Counted from the stretch's first letter, positions 16,547-25,513 are shown. The stretch is DNA of 43,751 bases from an uncultured Oscillibacter sp. (GCA_910588005.1 CAJUQM010000021.1:1-43751); one strand, 5' to 3'. A program made the numbers and translations. The notes: a model not told the origin generated them from the letters alone.

Positions 16547-17971
16547 TTATTCTCTTCCTGTCCAGCAGTAGGTGCAGATCTTATCCTGATCAATACCGAT
16601 GGATTCCAGCAGCCCGTCCAGAGACTGGTAGCCCAGAGAGTCGAACCCCAGCTTCTCACAGATGCGCTTGAGCATGCACTGGCCCCGGCAGGTGCCGGCG
16701 TCGGCGTACTCGTCCAGATGTTCCTGTCCCTCGCTGCCCTCCAGCTCCTGGACGGTGCGCCGGGCCAGCAGGTCCATATCCGAGTTGCCCCGGGAGAAGT
16801 TCAGGTATTTGCAGCTGTACATAATGGGGGGACAGGCGGAGCGCATATGGACCTCTTTGGCCCCGGACTCGTAGAGAAACTCCACGGTCTCCCGCAGCTG
16901 GGTGCCCCGGACAATGGAGTCGTCCACAAAGAGCAGCCGTTTGCCCTGGATCAGCTCCGGAACGGGGATCTGCTTCATCTTGGCCACCTGGTTTCGCACA
17001 TCCTGATTAACGGGCATGAAGGATCGGGGCCAGGTGGGAGTGTACTTGACAAAGGGGCGGGCAAACTCCATGCGGCTCTCATTGGCGTAGCCGATGGCGT
17101 GGGGCACGCCGGAGTCCGGTACGCCGGCCACATAGTCCACCGGAGGCAAGGTGCCCCTGCGGCGCTCGTTTTGGGCCATGATGGCGCCGTTGCGGTAGCG
17201 CATGACCTCCACGTTGACGCCTTCATAATTGGAGTTGGGGTAGCCGTAATAGGTCCAGAGAAAGGCGCAGATTTTCATCTGCTCCCCGGGGGGAGAGAGG
17301 GTTTTGAAATCCTCCGGCCGTATGCGGACAATCTCCCGGGGACCCAGCTCATAGGCCACTTCGTACCCCAGCTTGTGGCAGGCGAAGGACTCGAAGGACA
17401 CGCAGTGTCCCTGCTGATTTTTGCCGACGAGCACCGGAAGCCGGCCCATCCGGTCCCGGGCGGCCAGAATTTCCCCCTGGTCCGTGAGGATCAGCAGCGT
17501 CAAAGAGCCGTCCACCATCTCTTGGGCGTGGAGGATGCCGGAGACCAGGTCGTCCTTCTGATTGATGAGGGCGGCGGCCAGCTCTGTGGCGTTGACCTTG
17601 CCGGAACTCATGGCCATAAACTGGTGGCCATGGTCGGAAAAATAGCGTTCCACCAGCGCATCGGCGTTGTTGATAATGCCAACGGTGGTGATGGCGTACA
17701 GGCCCAAGTGGGACCGGACCAGCAGGGGCTGGGGATCGCTGTCGCTGATGCAGCCGATGCCGCTGTATCCGTGAAACTCCGCCAGGTCCTTTTCAAACTT
17801 GGTGCGGAAAGGGGTGTTTTCAATGGAGTGGATCTGCCGCTGGAAACCGTCTTTTGGGTCGTGGATGATCATGCCGCCCCGGCGGGTCCCCAGATGGGAG
17901 TGGTAGTCCACGCCGAAGAAGATATCCAGAGTGACGTCCTGCCGGGAGACTGCGCCAAAAAAACCGCCCAT
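16547..17971 (-). CDS. purF: PurF-like amidophosphoribosyltransferase lacking the N-terminal catalytic Cys
   Basis: A 474-residue protein with an N-terminal class II (Ntn) glutaminase-like domain and a C-terminal phosphoribosyltransferase domain; PurF makes phosphoribosylamine from PRPP and glutamine, step 1. The PRPP loop LLFVDDSIVRGTQ is intact, and the C-terminal CTYCWTG together with other Cys suggests the Fe-S type. However, the protein starts MGGFFGAVSRQD, where active PurF exposes Cys (CGVFGI) after removal of Met or a propeptide. The start is firm because ATG 17969-17971 overlaps the purC stop as ATGA and there is no alternative frame. I recall similar MGGFFG-type proteins in other Clostridia and Bacteroides, so this is likely a family trait and not an error. 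It may use free ammonia or have a regulatory glutaminase domain; a second, canonical PurF may lie elsewhere. Confidence 0.88.
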   Translation of the reverse strand: MGGFFGAVSRQDVTLDIFFGVDYHSHLGTRRGGMIIHDPKDGFQRQIHSIENTPFRTKFEKDLAEFHGYSGIGCISDSDPQPLLVRSHLGLYAITTVGIINNADALVERYFSDHGHQFMAMSSGKVNATELAAALINQKDDLVSGILHAQEMVDGSLTLLILTDQGEILAARDRMGRLPVLVGKNQQGHCVSFESFACHKLGYEVAYELGPREIVRIRPEDFKTLSPPGEQMKICAFLWTYYGYPNSNYEGVNVEVMRYRNGAIMAQNERRRGTLPPVDYVAGVPDSGVPHAIGYANESRMEFARPFVKYTPTWPRSFMPVNQDVRNQVAKMKQIPVPELIQGKRLLFVDDSIVRGTQLRETVEFLYESGAKEVHMRSACPPIMYSCKYLNFSRGNSDMDLLARRTVQELEGSEGQEHLDEYADAGTCRGQCMLKRICEKLGFDSLGYQSLDGLLESIGIDQDKICTYCWTGRE

Positions 17972-18684
17972 CAGAGGGCCTCCGTCATGCGGCGCATGAC
18001 CTCAGCATAGGCGTCCTCCACACCGCCCAAATCCCGGCGGAAGCGGTCCTTGTCCAGTTTTTCCCCGGTTTTACTGTCCCACAGGCGGCAGGTGTCGGGG
18101 CTGATCTCATCGGCCAGGACGATGGTGCCGTCATGCAGGCGGCCGAACTCCAGCTTGAAGTCCACCAGGGTTACGCCGCAGGAGGACCAGAAGACCTTGA
18201 GAAAATCATTGACCGCGAAGGCATATTTTTCGATGGCCGCAATCTCCTCCGGCGCAGCCAGCTTCAGCGCCAGGGCGTGGTAGGTGTTCAGCAGGGGGTC
18301 GTCCAGCTCGTCGCACTTGTAGGAGAACTCGATGGTGGGGGCGTCAAAGACGATGCCCTCCTCTACGCCGTAGCGCTTGGCGAAGGAGCCGGCGGAGATA
18401 TTGCGGATGATGACCTCAAGCGGCACAATGGAGACTTTTTTCACCAGGGTCTCCCGCTCGCTCAGCTCCTCTACAAAGTGGGTGGGGATGCCGGCCTTCT
18501 CCAGCTTTGCCATGAAGCGGTTGGTCATCTGGTTGTTGATGACGCCCTTGCCGGTGATGGTGCCCTTCTTGGCGCCGTTGAAGGCGGTGGCGTCATCCTT
18601 ATAGTCCACGATTACAAGGCCCGGATCTTCGGTGGCGTAGACCTTCTTGGCCTTGCCCTCGTAGAGCTGTTCCAGTTTCTGCAT
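17971..18684 (-). CDS. purC: SAICAR synthetase
   Basis: A 237-residue enzyme condensing CAIR with aspartate using ATP, step 7. It opens LEQLYEGKAKKVYATEDP, the family signature, then DYKDDATAFNGAKKGTITGKG, and carries VKKVSIVPLEVIIRNISAGS and KLEFGRLHDGTIVLADEISP. Length is typical. The ATG is preceded by a GAGGT Shine-Dalgarno, and the stop overlaps the purF-like start (ATGA). Confidence 0.97.
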   Translation of the reverse strand: MQKLEQLYEGKAKKVYATEDPGLVIVDYKDDATAFNGAKKGTITGKGVINNQMTNRFMAKLEKAGIPTHFVEELSERETLVKKVSIVPLEVIIRNISAGSFAKRYGVEEGIVFDAPTIEFSYKCDELDDPLLNTYHALALKLAAPEEIAAIEKYAFAVNDFLKVFWSSCGVTLVDFKLEFGRLHDGTIVLADEISPDTCRLWDSKTGEKLDKDRFRRDLGGVEDAYAEVMRRMTEAL

Positions 18685-18735
18685 GGTGATAACCTCCGGT
18701 TTTGATTTTTTAGGATGGGGGAATTTCCGCCGCCG

Positions 18736-19233
18736 TCAATTGTCCAGCTCCTCCTGGAGTCTGGCGTCCTTGGCGGCGACCTGGTCCGCCATGTCCGCCC
18801 GGGCGGCCTCCAGCTTTTCCGCAAGGGCCTGGTCGGCGACGGCTAAAATCTGGGCCGCCAGCACGGCGGCGTTTTTTGCGCCGTTAATGGCCACGGTGGC
18901 CACCGGGATCCCGCCGGGCATCTGTACGGTGGCCAAAAGCGCGTCCAGCCCGTCCATGGCGCCCCCTTTCATGGGGACGCCGATGACGGGGAGGGTGGTG
19001 TTGGCGGCAAAGGCGCCCGCCAGGTGCGCCGCCATCCCTGCGGCGCAGATAATGACGCCAAAGCCCCGCTGCCGGGCGCCTGCGGCGAATTCCGCGGCGG
19101 CGGCGGGAGTGCGGTGGGCGCTCAGGATGTGTGCCTCATAGGGGATGTTCAATTCCGCCAGCTGAGCACAGGCGTTTTTCACCACGGGCCAGTCGGAGTC
19201 AGATCCCATGATGACTGCGACTTTTTTCTGCAT
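18736..19233 (-). CDS. purE: N5-CAIR mutase / AIR carboxylase
   Basis: A 165-residue PurE, step 6. Seen are VAVIMGSDSDWPVVKNA, the catalytic ILSAHRTP loop and PVIGVPMKGGAMDGLDALL. SAHRTP favours the class I (N5-CAIR mutase) type, but no purK is in this window, so either purK lies elsewhere or the enzyme acts on CO2 directly; this cannot be settled by eye. The ATG has a strong AAGGAGG Shine-Dalgarno. It is the first biosynthetic gene of the block. The 91-nt gap from gntR contains two small GC hairpins (around 19262-19284 and 19307-19322) and no purine riboswitch that I could recognise. Confidence 0.95.
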   Translation of the reverse strand: MQKKVAVIMGSDSDWPVVKNACAQLAELNIPYEAHILSAHRTPAAAAEFAAGARQRGFGVIICAAGMAAHLAGAFAANTTLPVIGVPMKGGAMDGLDALLATVQMPGGIPVATVAINGAKNAAVLAAQILAVADQALAEKLEAARADMADQVAAKDARLQEELDN

Positions 19234-19324
19234 TGTGCAGCCTCCTTGTCTCGGATCACGGGGACCGCCGCAACTTGGCGGCGTATCCTCCGGTTACAGC
19301 TTATACCGCCGGACGGCGGCTCTT

Positions 19325-20050
19325 TTATAGTTTTTTCCGCATTACCGCATGCCGGAAGTACCCATCCGCGAAGTACTCCATGGAGCAGAATACAGGGTTG
19401 CCGTCGATGTCATAGTCCACCTCGTCCATGTTCAGCAGGGGGGTTCCCGCGGGAATTTGGAAGATCTCCGCCAGAACACCGTCCGCCGCCACGGCCCGGA
19501 TCTCCGCCAGGTCCAGATAGGGATATACGCCGCAGGACTGGTGGAGGAAGTGAAAGATGGGCTGGTTTAAATCATCCGCCGTGTAGTCCGCTTTTACCAG
19601 TGATTTGCTTACCACGTCCTCACAGTAGATCGCGGGCATGCCGTCGGCAGTGCACAGCCGGGCTACCCGGAGGACGGGCGCTCCCTCGACGATACGCAGC
19701 TGGGAGGCGGTTTTGGCGTCGGCCTCGCCCTCAGATACCCGGACGTAGGCGACAGCCGGCTGGTGGCCGTTGCGGCGGATCATGTCCAAAAACTCCACCT
19801 CGATGTCCATGCGGGTGTGGACGTTCAGGATATGGCGGTTGATGATGGTGCCCACGCCGTGACGGCGGGTGATAAAACCCTCCCGTTCCAGGGAGGCCAA
19901 AATATCCCGGAGCTGTGTACGGCTGATGCCTAGAGTCTCTGCCAGGACACTCTCCCGCGGCAGCCGCTCACAGGCGGAATAGATTCCGTCCCGCATGTCG
20001 GACAGCAGCTGGGTGCGAATGGTTCGGTTCTGGGTCGGCTGGGTGCTCAT
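19325..20050 (-). CDS. GntR/HutC-family transcriptional regulator
   Basis: A 241-residue regulator with an N-terminal winged helix (about residues 8-70: YSACERLPRESVLAETLGIS, RTQLRDILASLEREGFITRR, HGVGT) and a C-terminal UTRA-type effector domain (GAPVLRVARLCTADGMPAIY, ending in VFCSMEYFADGYFRHAVMRK). UTRA domains bind small metabolites. I chose ATG 20048-20050, which has GAGG 8 nt upstream; GTG 20057-20059 is too close to that site. It is the first gene of the minus-strand block, 91 nt before purE, with its own promoter and overlapping dyads at 20075-20107. By position it may control itself and the purine genes, but the effector is unknown. Confidence 0.9.
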   Translation of the reverse strand: MSTQPTQNRTIRTQLLSDMRDGIYSACERLPRESVLAETLGISRTQLRDILASLEREGFITRRHGVGTIINRHILNVHTRMDIEVEFLDMIRRNGHQPAVAYVRVSEGEADAKTASQLRIVEGAPVLRVARLCTADGMPAIYCEDVVSKSLVKADYTADDLNQPIFHFLHQSCGVYPYLDLAEIRAVAADGVLAEIFQIPAGTPLLNMDEVDYDIDGNPVFCSMEYFADGYFRHAVMRKKL

Positions 20051-20074
20051 TCCGTTCACCTCAATAAAAAGATA

Positions 20075-20107
20075 AATAGGTAGTACCCCTTAAAGGTCAT
20101 ACCTATT
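20075..20107. promoter_or_regulatory. Putative GntR-family operator pair
   Basis: Two copies of GGTNNTACC: GGTAGTACC at 20079-20087 and GGTCATACC at 20095-20103. They sit inside a larger inverted repeat AATAGGTA (20075-20082) / TACCTATT (20100-20107). GGT...ACC dyads are typical of HutC-subgroup GntR regulators. The right site overlaps the -10 of the gntR promoter, fitting autorepression. Confidence 0.65.
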
Positions 20108-20133
20108 GTACCGGATTTTTTGCCGCCCGGCAA
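20105..20133 (-). promoter_or_regulatory. Promoter of gntR and the downstream purine block
   Basis: Minus strand TTGCCG (20128-20133), 17-nt spacer, TACAAT (20105-20110). The start site would fall within the operator pair at 20075-20107. Confidence 0.65.
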
Positions 20134-20240
20134 TAGACAAAACTGACAGTTTCCCGCGTCCTTTTGACGAAAGACTTGTGACGCGCTACGAGGAGGATAG
20201 CACGGGTGAGGCGTTTTTAGTGGTTGTATTTCGGTGCGGT

Positions 20241-20267
20241 TTGTGTTAAACTGTGAAAGATTATAAT
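20241..20267 (+). promoter_or_regulatory. Possible promoter of the ddl-murF unit
   Basis: A perfect TATAAT (20262-20267) lies 52 nt before the ddl start. The best -35 is TTGTGT at 20241-20246 with a short 15-nt spacer, so the -35 is weak. Confidence 0.4.
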
Positions 20268-20319
20268 AGGATGATTCTGTAAACAGTTGACAGCTGGGTA
20301 CTGAAAGGAATGAACGGCA

Positions 20320-21375
20320 GTGAAAATCGTTGTGCTGGCGGGGGGGATTTCCACAGAACGTGCGGTTTCCCTGGTGACGGGCTGCGGCGTGTGCCGCGCT
20401 CTGCGGGAGAGGGGACACCGGGCGGTTCTGGTAGATCTGTTCTTAGGCGTGGAGGATGCCCCGGAGGATTTGGAGACGCTGTTTGACGCGCCGGACGGGC
20501 TGTGTCCCAATGCGGAGATCGGCGCGCAGGCGCCGGATCTGGAGGCGGTGCGCCGCCTGCGGAGGGACCAGGGACCCAGCCGGATTGGGCCGTGCGTTTT
20601 AGAGCTGTGCCGGCTGGCGGATATCGTGTTCCTGGGCCTTCACGGCGAGGACGGTGAGGATGGCCGGATACAGGCCGTACTGGATTTGCTGGGGGTGCCC
20701 TATATCGGCAGCGGCTACCTGGCCTCGGGCATGGCAATGGATAAGGCCGTGGCGAAACGCATCATGGAATCAGCGGGTGTTCTCACCCCGGAGTGGAGAT
20801 TGCTGGAATATACGGCGGACGAGACGGAGAGACTGGCGGCAGAGCTGCCGGTGCCCTGCGTTGTCAAGGCCACGACCGGGGGATCGTCTCTCGGCGTATT
20901 TCTCCCGGAGGACCGGGCGGCCCTGCGGGATGCGTTGATCCAGGTCCGGGGCTTTGGCGGCCAGGTACTGTGGGAGCGGCGCGTCCGTGGCCGGGAGCTG
21001 ACGGTGGCCGTGCTGGGGGACCGGGCGCTGCCCCCTATTGAGATCCTGCCGGCGGAGAGGGGCTTCGATTACGCCGCCAAATATCAGGCCGGCGGGGCGC
21101 GAGAAGTCTGCCCCGCTCCGGTGACGGAGGAAGAGGCGAAGCTGGTCCAGGAGCTGGCGCTGAAGGTACATAGGGCCTTGGGACTATCCGTGTACTCCCG
21201 GGCGGACTTCATTTTGGATGGAGAGGGGAAGGCCTGGTGCCTGGAGGTCAACTCTCTGCCTGGCATGACCCCCGGCAGTCTGATTCCAAAAGCCGCCAAG
21301 GCGGTTGGCATTGATTACCCCACTCTGTGCGAGGAGATCGTGCAGCAGTCCTACCACTTGAAGAGGAGAGGTTGA
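20320..21375 (+). CDS. ddl: D-alanine-D-alanine ligase
   Basis: A 351-residue ATP-grasp ligase making the D-Ala-D-Ala dipeptide for peptidoglycan. The start KIVVLAGGISTERAVSL, the LHGEDGEDGRIQ segment, the GIPYIGS-like GVPYIGSGYLASGMAMDK, VKATTGGSSLGV and the C-terminal EVNSLPGMTPGSLIPKAA are family motifs. It uses a GTG start (20320) with AAAGGA 10 nt upstream; an ATG at 20310 is out of frame. It forms a unit with murF, whose start is 5 nt beyond its stop, so the two enzymes that make and attach the dipeptide are expressed together. Confidence 0.95.
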   Translation: MKIVVLAGGISTERAVSLVTGCGVCRALRERGHRAVLVDLFLGVEDAPEDLETLFDAPDGLCPNAEIGAQAPDLEAVRRLRRDQGPSRIGPCVLELCRLADIVFLGLHGEDGEDGRIQAVLDLLGVPYIGSGYLASGMAMDKAVAKRIMESAGVLTPEWRLLEYTADETERLAAELPVPCVVKATTGGSSLGVFLPEDRAALRDALIQVRGFGGQVLWERRVRGRELTVAVLGDRALPPIEILPAERGFDYAAKYQAGGAREVCPAPVTEEEAKLVQELALKVHRALGLSVYSRADFILDGEGKAWCLEVNSLPGMTPGSLIPKAAKAVGIDYPTLCEEIVQQSYHLKRRG

Positions 21376-21379
21376 GCTT

Positions 21380-22750
21380 ATGCAGCCCATGACCGTACAG
21401 GAGATCGCCGCTGCCGTGGGGGGCATCTGGAAAAACCCGCGGGCAGATGCGCCCAATGTCTCCGCCCTGTCCACGGACAGCCGGAAGATTGTTCCCGGCT
21501 GCCTGTTTGTTCCCTGGGTGGGCGAACGGTTTGATGGACATGACTTCATCGGCGCGGCGCTGGAGAGCGGCGCGGCGGGGTGCCTGTGCGCCCGGCCGCC
21601 GGAGACACTGCGGCCGGATAAGTTCTATATTCAGGTGCCGGATACGCGGCTGGCCCTGCGGGCTTTGGCATCCGCCTACCGGGACCGGTTTGCCATCCCC
21701 GTGATCCAAGTCACCGGCAGTGTAGGCAAGACCACCACAAAGGAGATGCTCTCCGCCGTGCTGGGGATCAAGCTGCGGGTCCACAAGACGCCGGAGAATT
21801 ACAACAACGACATCGGCACCCCGCTGACGCTGCTGGATCTTGCCCCGGAACATCAGGCGGCGGTGATCGAGACGGGGATGAACCATTTTGGGGAGATCCG
21901 CTACCTGGGAGAGATGGTGCGGCCGGACATCGCCGTAATCTCCAACATCGGCGACGCCCACGTGGAGTTTTTGGGCAGCCGGGAGGGGATTCTCCAGGCC
22001 AAATGCGAGATTTTAGAGAATCTGAGAGAGGGCGGACTGTTGGTCCTCAATGGGGACGACGCCTTGCTGGATACGGTGCAGGCGCCTTTCCCCACTGTGC
22101 GCTGCGGCCAATCGGAGCATTGCCAAGTCCGGATTGCAGAGGTGAGCGACCACGGCGTGGAGGGGATCACCTGCACCGTGACCACAGAGCGGGACGTCTA
22201 CCGCCTGTCCATTCCGGCGCCCGGGGAGCACATGGCCTACTCCGCCTCTATGGCGGTGGCCGTGGCGGAGGAACTGGGACTGAGCCGGGAGGAGATTGTC
22301 CGGGGCGTGGCGGCCTATGAGCCGGCCGGCTCCCGGATGCGGGTGGTCCGTCTTTCCGGCGGGCGGCTTTTGCTGGACGACTGCTACAACGCCAATCCCC
22401 AGTCCGTGACGGCGGCGCTGGAGGTGCTGGCCAAAACCGTCTGTGACCGTAAGGTGGCGGTGCTGGGGGATATGGGAGAGCTGGGTGAACTGACAGACCA
22501 GGCCCATTACAACATGGGGGCCTTGGCCGCTATGCTGGGCATCGACTTCGTGGTGGCCATCGGTGAAAAAGCCGTCCGCATTGCAGATGGCGCGGCCCAG
22601 AGCGGGGCTTCTGTCCTCCATTTCTTTACAAAAGAGGAAGCCGCGGCGGAGCTGCGGCGGCAGCTGGGGCCGAACACGGCGATGTTGGTTAAGGCCTCCC
22701 ACGCGATGCGCTTCGGAGAGCTGGTAAAACAGTTGACGGCGGATCCGTGA
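21380..22750 (+). CDS. murF: UDP-MurNAc-tripeptide-D-Ala-D-Ala ligase
   Basis: A 456-residue Mur ligase adding the D-Ala-D-Ala dipeptide to UDP-MurNAc-tripeptide. The N-terminal UDP-binding domain contains VSALSTDSRKIVPGCLFV. The ATP site is VTGSVGKTTTKEML (around residues 113-126), followed by HKTPENYNNDIGTPLTLL and ETGMNHFGEI. The C-terminal domain has LLLDDCYNANPQSVTAAL. Length is typical. A GAGGAGAGG Shine-Dalgarno covers the ddl end, indicating coupling. Confidence 0.96.
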   Translation: MQPMTVQEIAAAVGGIWKNPRADAPNVSALSTDSRKIVPGCLFVPWVGERFDGHDFIGAALESGAAGCLCARPPETLRPDKFYIQVPDTRLALRALASAYRDRFAIPVIQVTGSVGKTTTKEMLSAVLGIKLRVHKTPENYNNDIGTPLTLLDLAPEHQAAVIETGMNHFGEIRYLGEMVRPDIAVISNIGDAHVEFLGSREGILQAKCEILENLREGGLLVLNGDDALLDTVQAPFPTVRCGQSEHCQVRIAEVSDHGVEGITCTVTTERDVYRLSIPAPGEHMAYSASMAVAVAEELGLSREEIVRGVAAYEPAGSRMRVVRLSGGRLLLDDCYNANPQSVTAALEVLAKTVCDRKVAVLGDMGELGELTDQAHYNMGALAAMLGIDFVVAIGEKAVRIADGAAQSGASVLHFFTKEEAAAELRRQLGPNTAMLVKASHAMRFGELVKQLTADP

Positions 22751-22803
22751 GGAGGGCGGCTGCCGCCCGTACCGCCGGATGACTGGACGATAGGATTAGG
22801 ATT

Positions 22804-24708
22804 ATGATTGAGATACAGGTGAACTCCCTGGTTAAATCCTTTGAGGTGGGGCATCCCGTTTTGGATGGACTGACCTTCCAGATTGACCAGGGAGAGCGGG
22901 TGGGCCTATTGGGCAAAAACGGCGCGGGCAAGACCACCCTCTTTAAAATATTGACCGGAGAGCTGGACTATGACGAGGGCGCCGTTACGGTGGGCCAGGG
23001 CCGTCGGGTGGGGCTGATTTCCCAGATTCCCGTATATCCCCCGGAGTACACCGTGGAAGATGTGCTTCGGTCTGCCTTTGGCCGCCTGGAGAAGCTGGCC
23101 CGGGAGATGGAGGGCCTGACGGCCCGGATGGCCGCAGGGGAGACGGACCCGGCCCTGCTGCGGCGCTACGGCGCTTTGAGCGAACGGTTTGAGGTCTTTG
23201 GCGGTTACGATACCGACGTGGCCGTCAATAAAATCGCCAACGGACTCTCGATTTCCCAGGCGATGCGCCGCCAATTTTTCGACAGTCTCTCCGGCGGGGA
23301 GAAGACCCGGGTGAACCTGGGGCGCCTGATCTTGGAGGACACGGAGATCCTGCTGCTGGACGAACCGACGAACCACTTGGACCTTCACGCCACGGAGTGG
23401 CTGGAGGAATATATCCGGGGGTTCCGGGGCACCGTGGTGGCCATCTCCCACGACCGCTATTTTTTAGACCGGGTGGTGACCCGGGTCATAGAGATCCAGG
23501 ACGGCAAAGCGGAGTTTTACAGCGGGAACTACAGCTTTTACGCCGTGGAGAAGGAGCGCCGCTATCAGGAGCGGATGAAGCAGTATTTGAAGGAGCAGGC
23601 TAAGATCGAGCAGCTGGAAAAGGCGGCGGACCAGTTGCGGCTGTGGGCCTTTCAGGGTATGGACAAGACTTACCGCCGGGCCATCAATATTGAGCGGCGG
23701 ATCGAACGCATGCGCACCACCGCCAAGCCTGCCAAGGCGCGGAAGATGGACGCCCGTTTCACTGCTGCCGAGTTCCACGGCGATGAGGTGCTGGGGATTC
23801 GAAATCTCGCCAAATCCTTCGGGGACAAGCGGCTGTTTGACGGCGTGACCCTCAAGGTGGAGGGAGGCGAGCGCATTGCCCTTCTCGGTGACAACGGCAC
23901 GGGAAAATCCACCCTGATTAAGATGATTGTGGGGGAGCTGTACCCGGACGATGGGCGGATCAAAACAGGTCCCCAGGTGAAGGCGGCGTATCTTCCCCAG
24001 ATCATCCATTTCGACCATCCGGACTGGAATCTGGTGGAGAACATGATGGCGGCAAAGCGGGGCCTCTCGGCCCAGTCCGCCCGGAACCGCCTGGCGGCCT
24101 ATGACTTCCGGGGGGAGGATGTGCTAAAAGCGGTGTCCGTCCTTTCCGGTGGGGAGCAGAGCCGGCTGCGGCTGTGCATGCTGATGGACGACGAGATCAA
24201 CTTTTTGATTTTGGACGAGCCTACCAACCACTTGGATATCGCCTCCCGGGAGTGGATTGAAGAGGCGGTGGAGGCCTATGATGGGACGCTGCTCTTCGTC
24301 AGCCATGACCGGTATTTTATCAACCGCTTTGCCACCCGGATCTGGGAGCTGGCGGACGGTACCGTCACGGACTATTCCTGCGGCTTTGCCCAGTACCGCC
24401 AGGAGAAGGCCCGGGAGGAGGCGGAGCGGGCGGAACAGCCAAAGGCTGCTCCGGAGAAAAAAGCGGCGGAACGGCCCGCCCGGGGCAACCGGGCGCAGCA
24501 GAACGCCCGGCGGCTTTTGACCATCTGTGAGCGGGAGATCGCCAGGGCAGAGGAGGAAATGGCCGCTTTGGAGCGGGATATGGAGGCTGCCGCCTGTGAT
24601 TATGAAAAGCTCAATGAGCTGATGGGAGAGAGGGATACGGCGCAGGCCGGGCTGGACGCCCTCTACGAGAAGTGGGAGAGGCTGAGCGAGGAGGCCGGAG
24701 AGGTGTGA
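22804..24708 (+). CDS. ABC-F family ATPase
   Basis: A 634-residue soluble protein with two ABC domains and no membrane segments. Walker A motifs are GKNGAGKT (about residues 38-45) and GDNGTGKS, signatures LSGGEK and LSGGEQ, Walker B motifs LLLDEPTNHLD and LILDEPTNHLD. The inter-domain linker (about 240-320) is charged and helical, and a C-terminal coiled coil follows after about residue 560 (REIARAEEEMAALERDMEAA). ABC-F proteins act on ribosomes as translation factors or antibiotic-protection proteins. The long C-terminal coiled coil resembles the YheS/Uup-like housekeeping group more than a resistance factor, but that is a weak inference. It lies 53 nt after murF on the same strand. Confidence 0.92.
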   Translation: MIEIQVNSLVKSFEVGHPVLDGLTFQIDQGERVGLLGKNGAGKTTLFKILTGELDYDEGAVTVGQGRRVGLISQIPVYPPEYTVEDVLRSAFGRLEKLAREMEGLTARMAAGETDPALLRRYGALSERFEVFGGYDTDVAVNKIANGLSISQAMRRQFFDSLSGGEKTRVNLGRLILEDTEILLLDEPTNHLDLHATEWLEEYIRGFRGTVVAISHDRYFLDRVVTRVIEIQDGKAEFYSGNYSFYAVEKERRYQERMKQYLKEQAKIEQLEKAADQLRLWAFQGMDKTYRRAINIERRIERMRTTAKPAKARKMDARFTAAEFHGDEVLGIRNLAKSFGDKRLFDGVTLKVEGGERIALLGDNGTGKSTLIKMIVGELYPDDGRIKTGPQVKAAYLPQIIHFDHPDWNLVENMMAAKRGLSAQSARNRLAAYDFRGEDVLKAVSVLSGGEQSRLRLCMLMDDEINFLILDEPTNHLDIASREWIEEAVEAYDGTLLFVSHDRYFINRFATRIWELADGTVTDYSCGFAQYRQEKAREEAERAEQPKAAPEKKAAERPARGNRAQQNARRLLTICEREIARAEEEMAALERDMEAAACDYEKLNELMGERDTAQAGLDALYEKWERLSEEAGEV

Positions 24709-24748
24709 CCGGTTCAGATTCGGAGCAGCTCCCTGCGGAGGATCACGC

Positions 24749-25513
24749 ATGCGAGAGAAAATCCCCTATTGGACCATCGTTCTTCTGACCCTGGCCGGGC
24801 TGGCCCTTGTTGTCATCCCCAATGGAATGCGGTTTACCGGCTTTCTATTTCTCGGTTCTGCCGCCCTTTGGCTGTCCGGCGCATTTCTGCGGCGCTGGGC
24901 CAGGGACTCCCGGATGGGCCGCCTGTTTTGGCGGGCGTTTCTCATGGGGACGGCTCTGGTACTGGCGCTTTTAATGGGCATCGAGGCCGCGGTGGTCTTT
25001 CGGGGAGAGACGGACAACTCCGGCGTTCCGGTGGACGCGGTGATTGTTCTGGGAGCCGGGGTCAACGGCGAGACGCCCTCGGCGGCGCTCCAGAGCCGCA
25101 TTGACGCGGCGGCGGAGTACCTTCAATATCACCCCGGCGTGCCGGTGGTGCTCTCCGGCGGTCAGGGACCGGGGGAGTCCGTCACCGAGGCGGAGGCCAT
25201 GCGCCGGGCGCTGAGCGTCCGCTGGGAGCTTTACGAGGACAGTCCCATCTGGCTGCTGGAGGAGCGTTCCACAAACACAGCGGAGAACTTTCGGTACTCC
25301 AAGGAGCTGCTGGCGGCAAACGGCGTGAATACAGAGACGGCGGTGATCGCAGTGGTGACCAACGACTTCCACTGTTTCCGGGCGCATATGATCGCCCGCA
25401 GGGAGGGGCTTCATGTTGTAGGTGTCTCTGCGGAACTGCCCTGGTGGTGGCTCACCGCCAATTACTATGTGCGGGAGGCTTTCGCAGTGGTGAAGACGGC
25501 TCTGTTTGATTGA
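24749..25513 (+). CDS. DUF218/SanA (ElyC-like) membrane protein
   Basis: A 254-residue protein with three N-terminal hydrophobic segments (about residues 8-24, 29-47 and 65-84), then a DUF218 domain starting VDAVIVLGAGVNGETPSAAL. VVLSGGQGPGESVTEAEAM, SPIWLLEERSTNTAENFRYS and VVTNDFHCFRAHMIARREGL are conserved family stretches. SanA/ElyC/YdcF members are linked to envelope integrity and undecaprenyl-phosphate metabolism, in line with its position after ddl and murF. It starts 40 nt after the ABC-F stop. The biochemical activity is unknown. Confidence 0.88.
   Translation: MREKIPYWTIVLLTLAGLALVVIPNGMRFTGFLFLGSAALWLSGAFLRRWARDSRMGRLFWRAFLMGTALVLALLMGIEAAVVFRGETDNSGVPVDAVIVLGAGVNGETPSAALQSRIDAAAEYLQYHPGVPVVLSGGQGPGESVTEAEAMRRALSVRWELYEDSPIWLLEERSTNTAENFRYSKELLAANGVNTETAVIAVVTNDFHCFRAHMIARREGLHVVGVSAELPWWWLTANYYVREAFAVVKTALFD

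Noticed and set aside
19234..19324. Purine riboswitch before purE
   Set aside because: The gap is 91 nt and lacks the conserved loop and junction sequence of purine or PreQ1 riboswitches; only two small GC hairpins are present.
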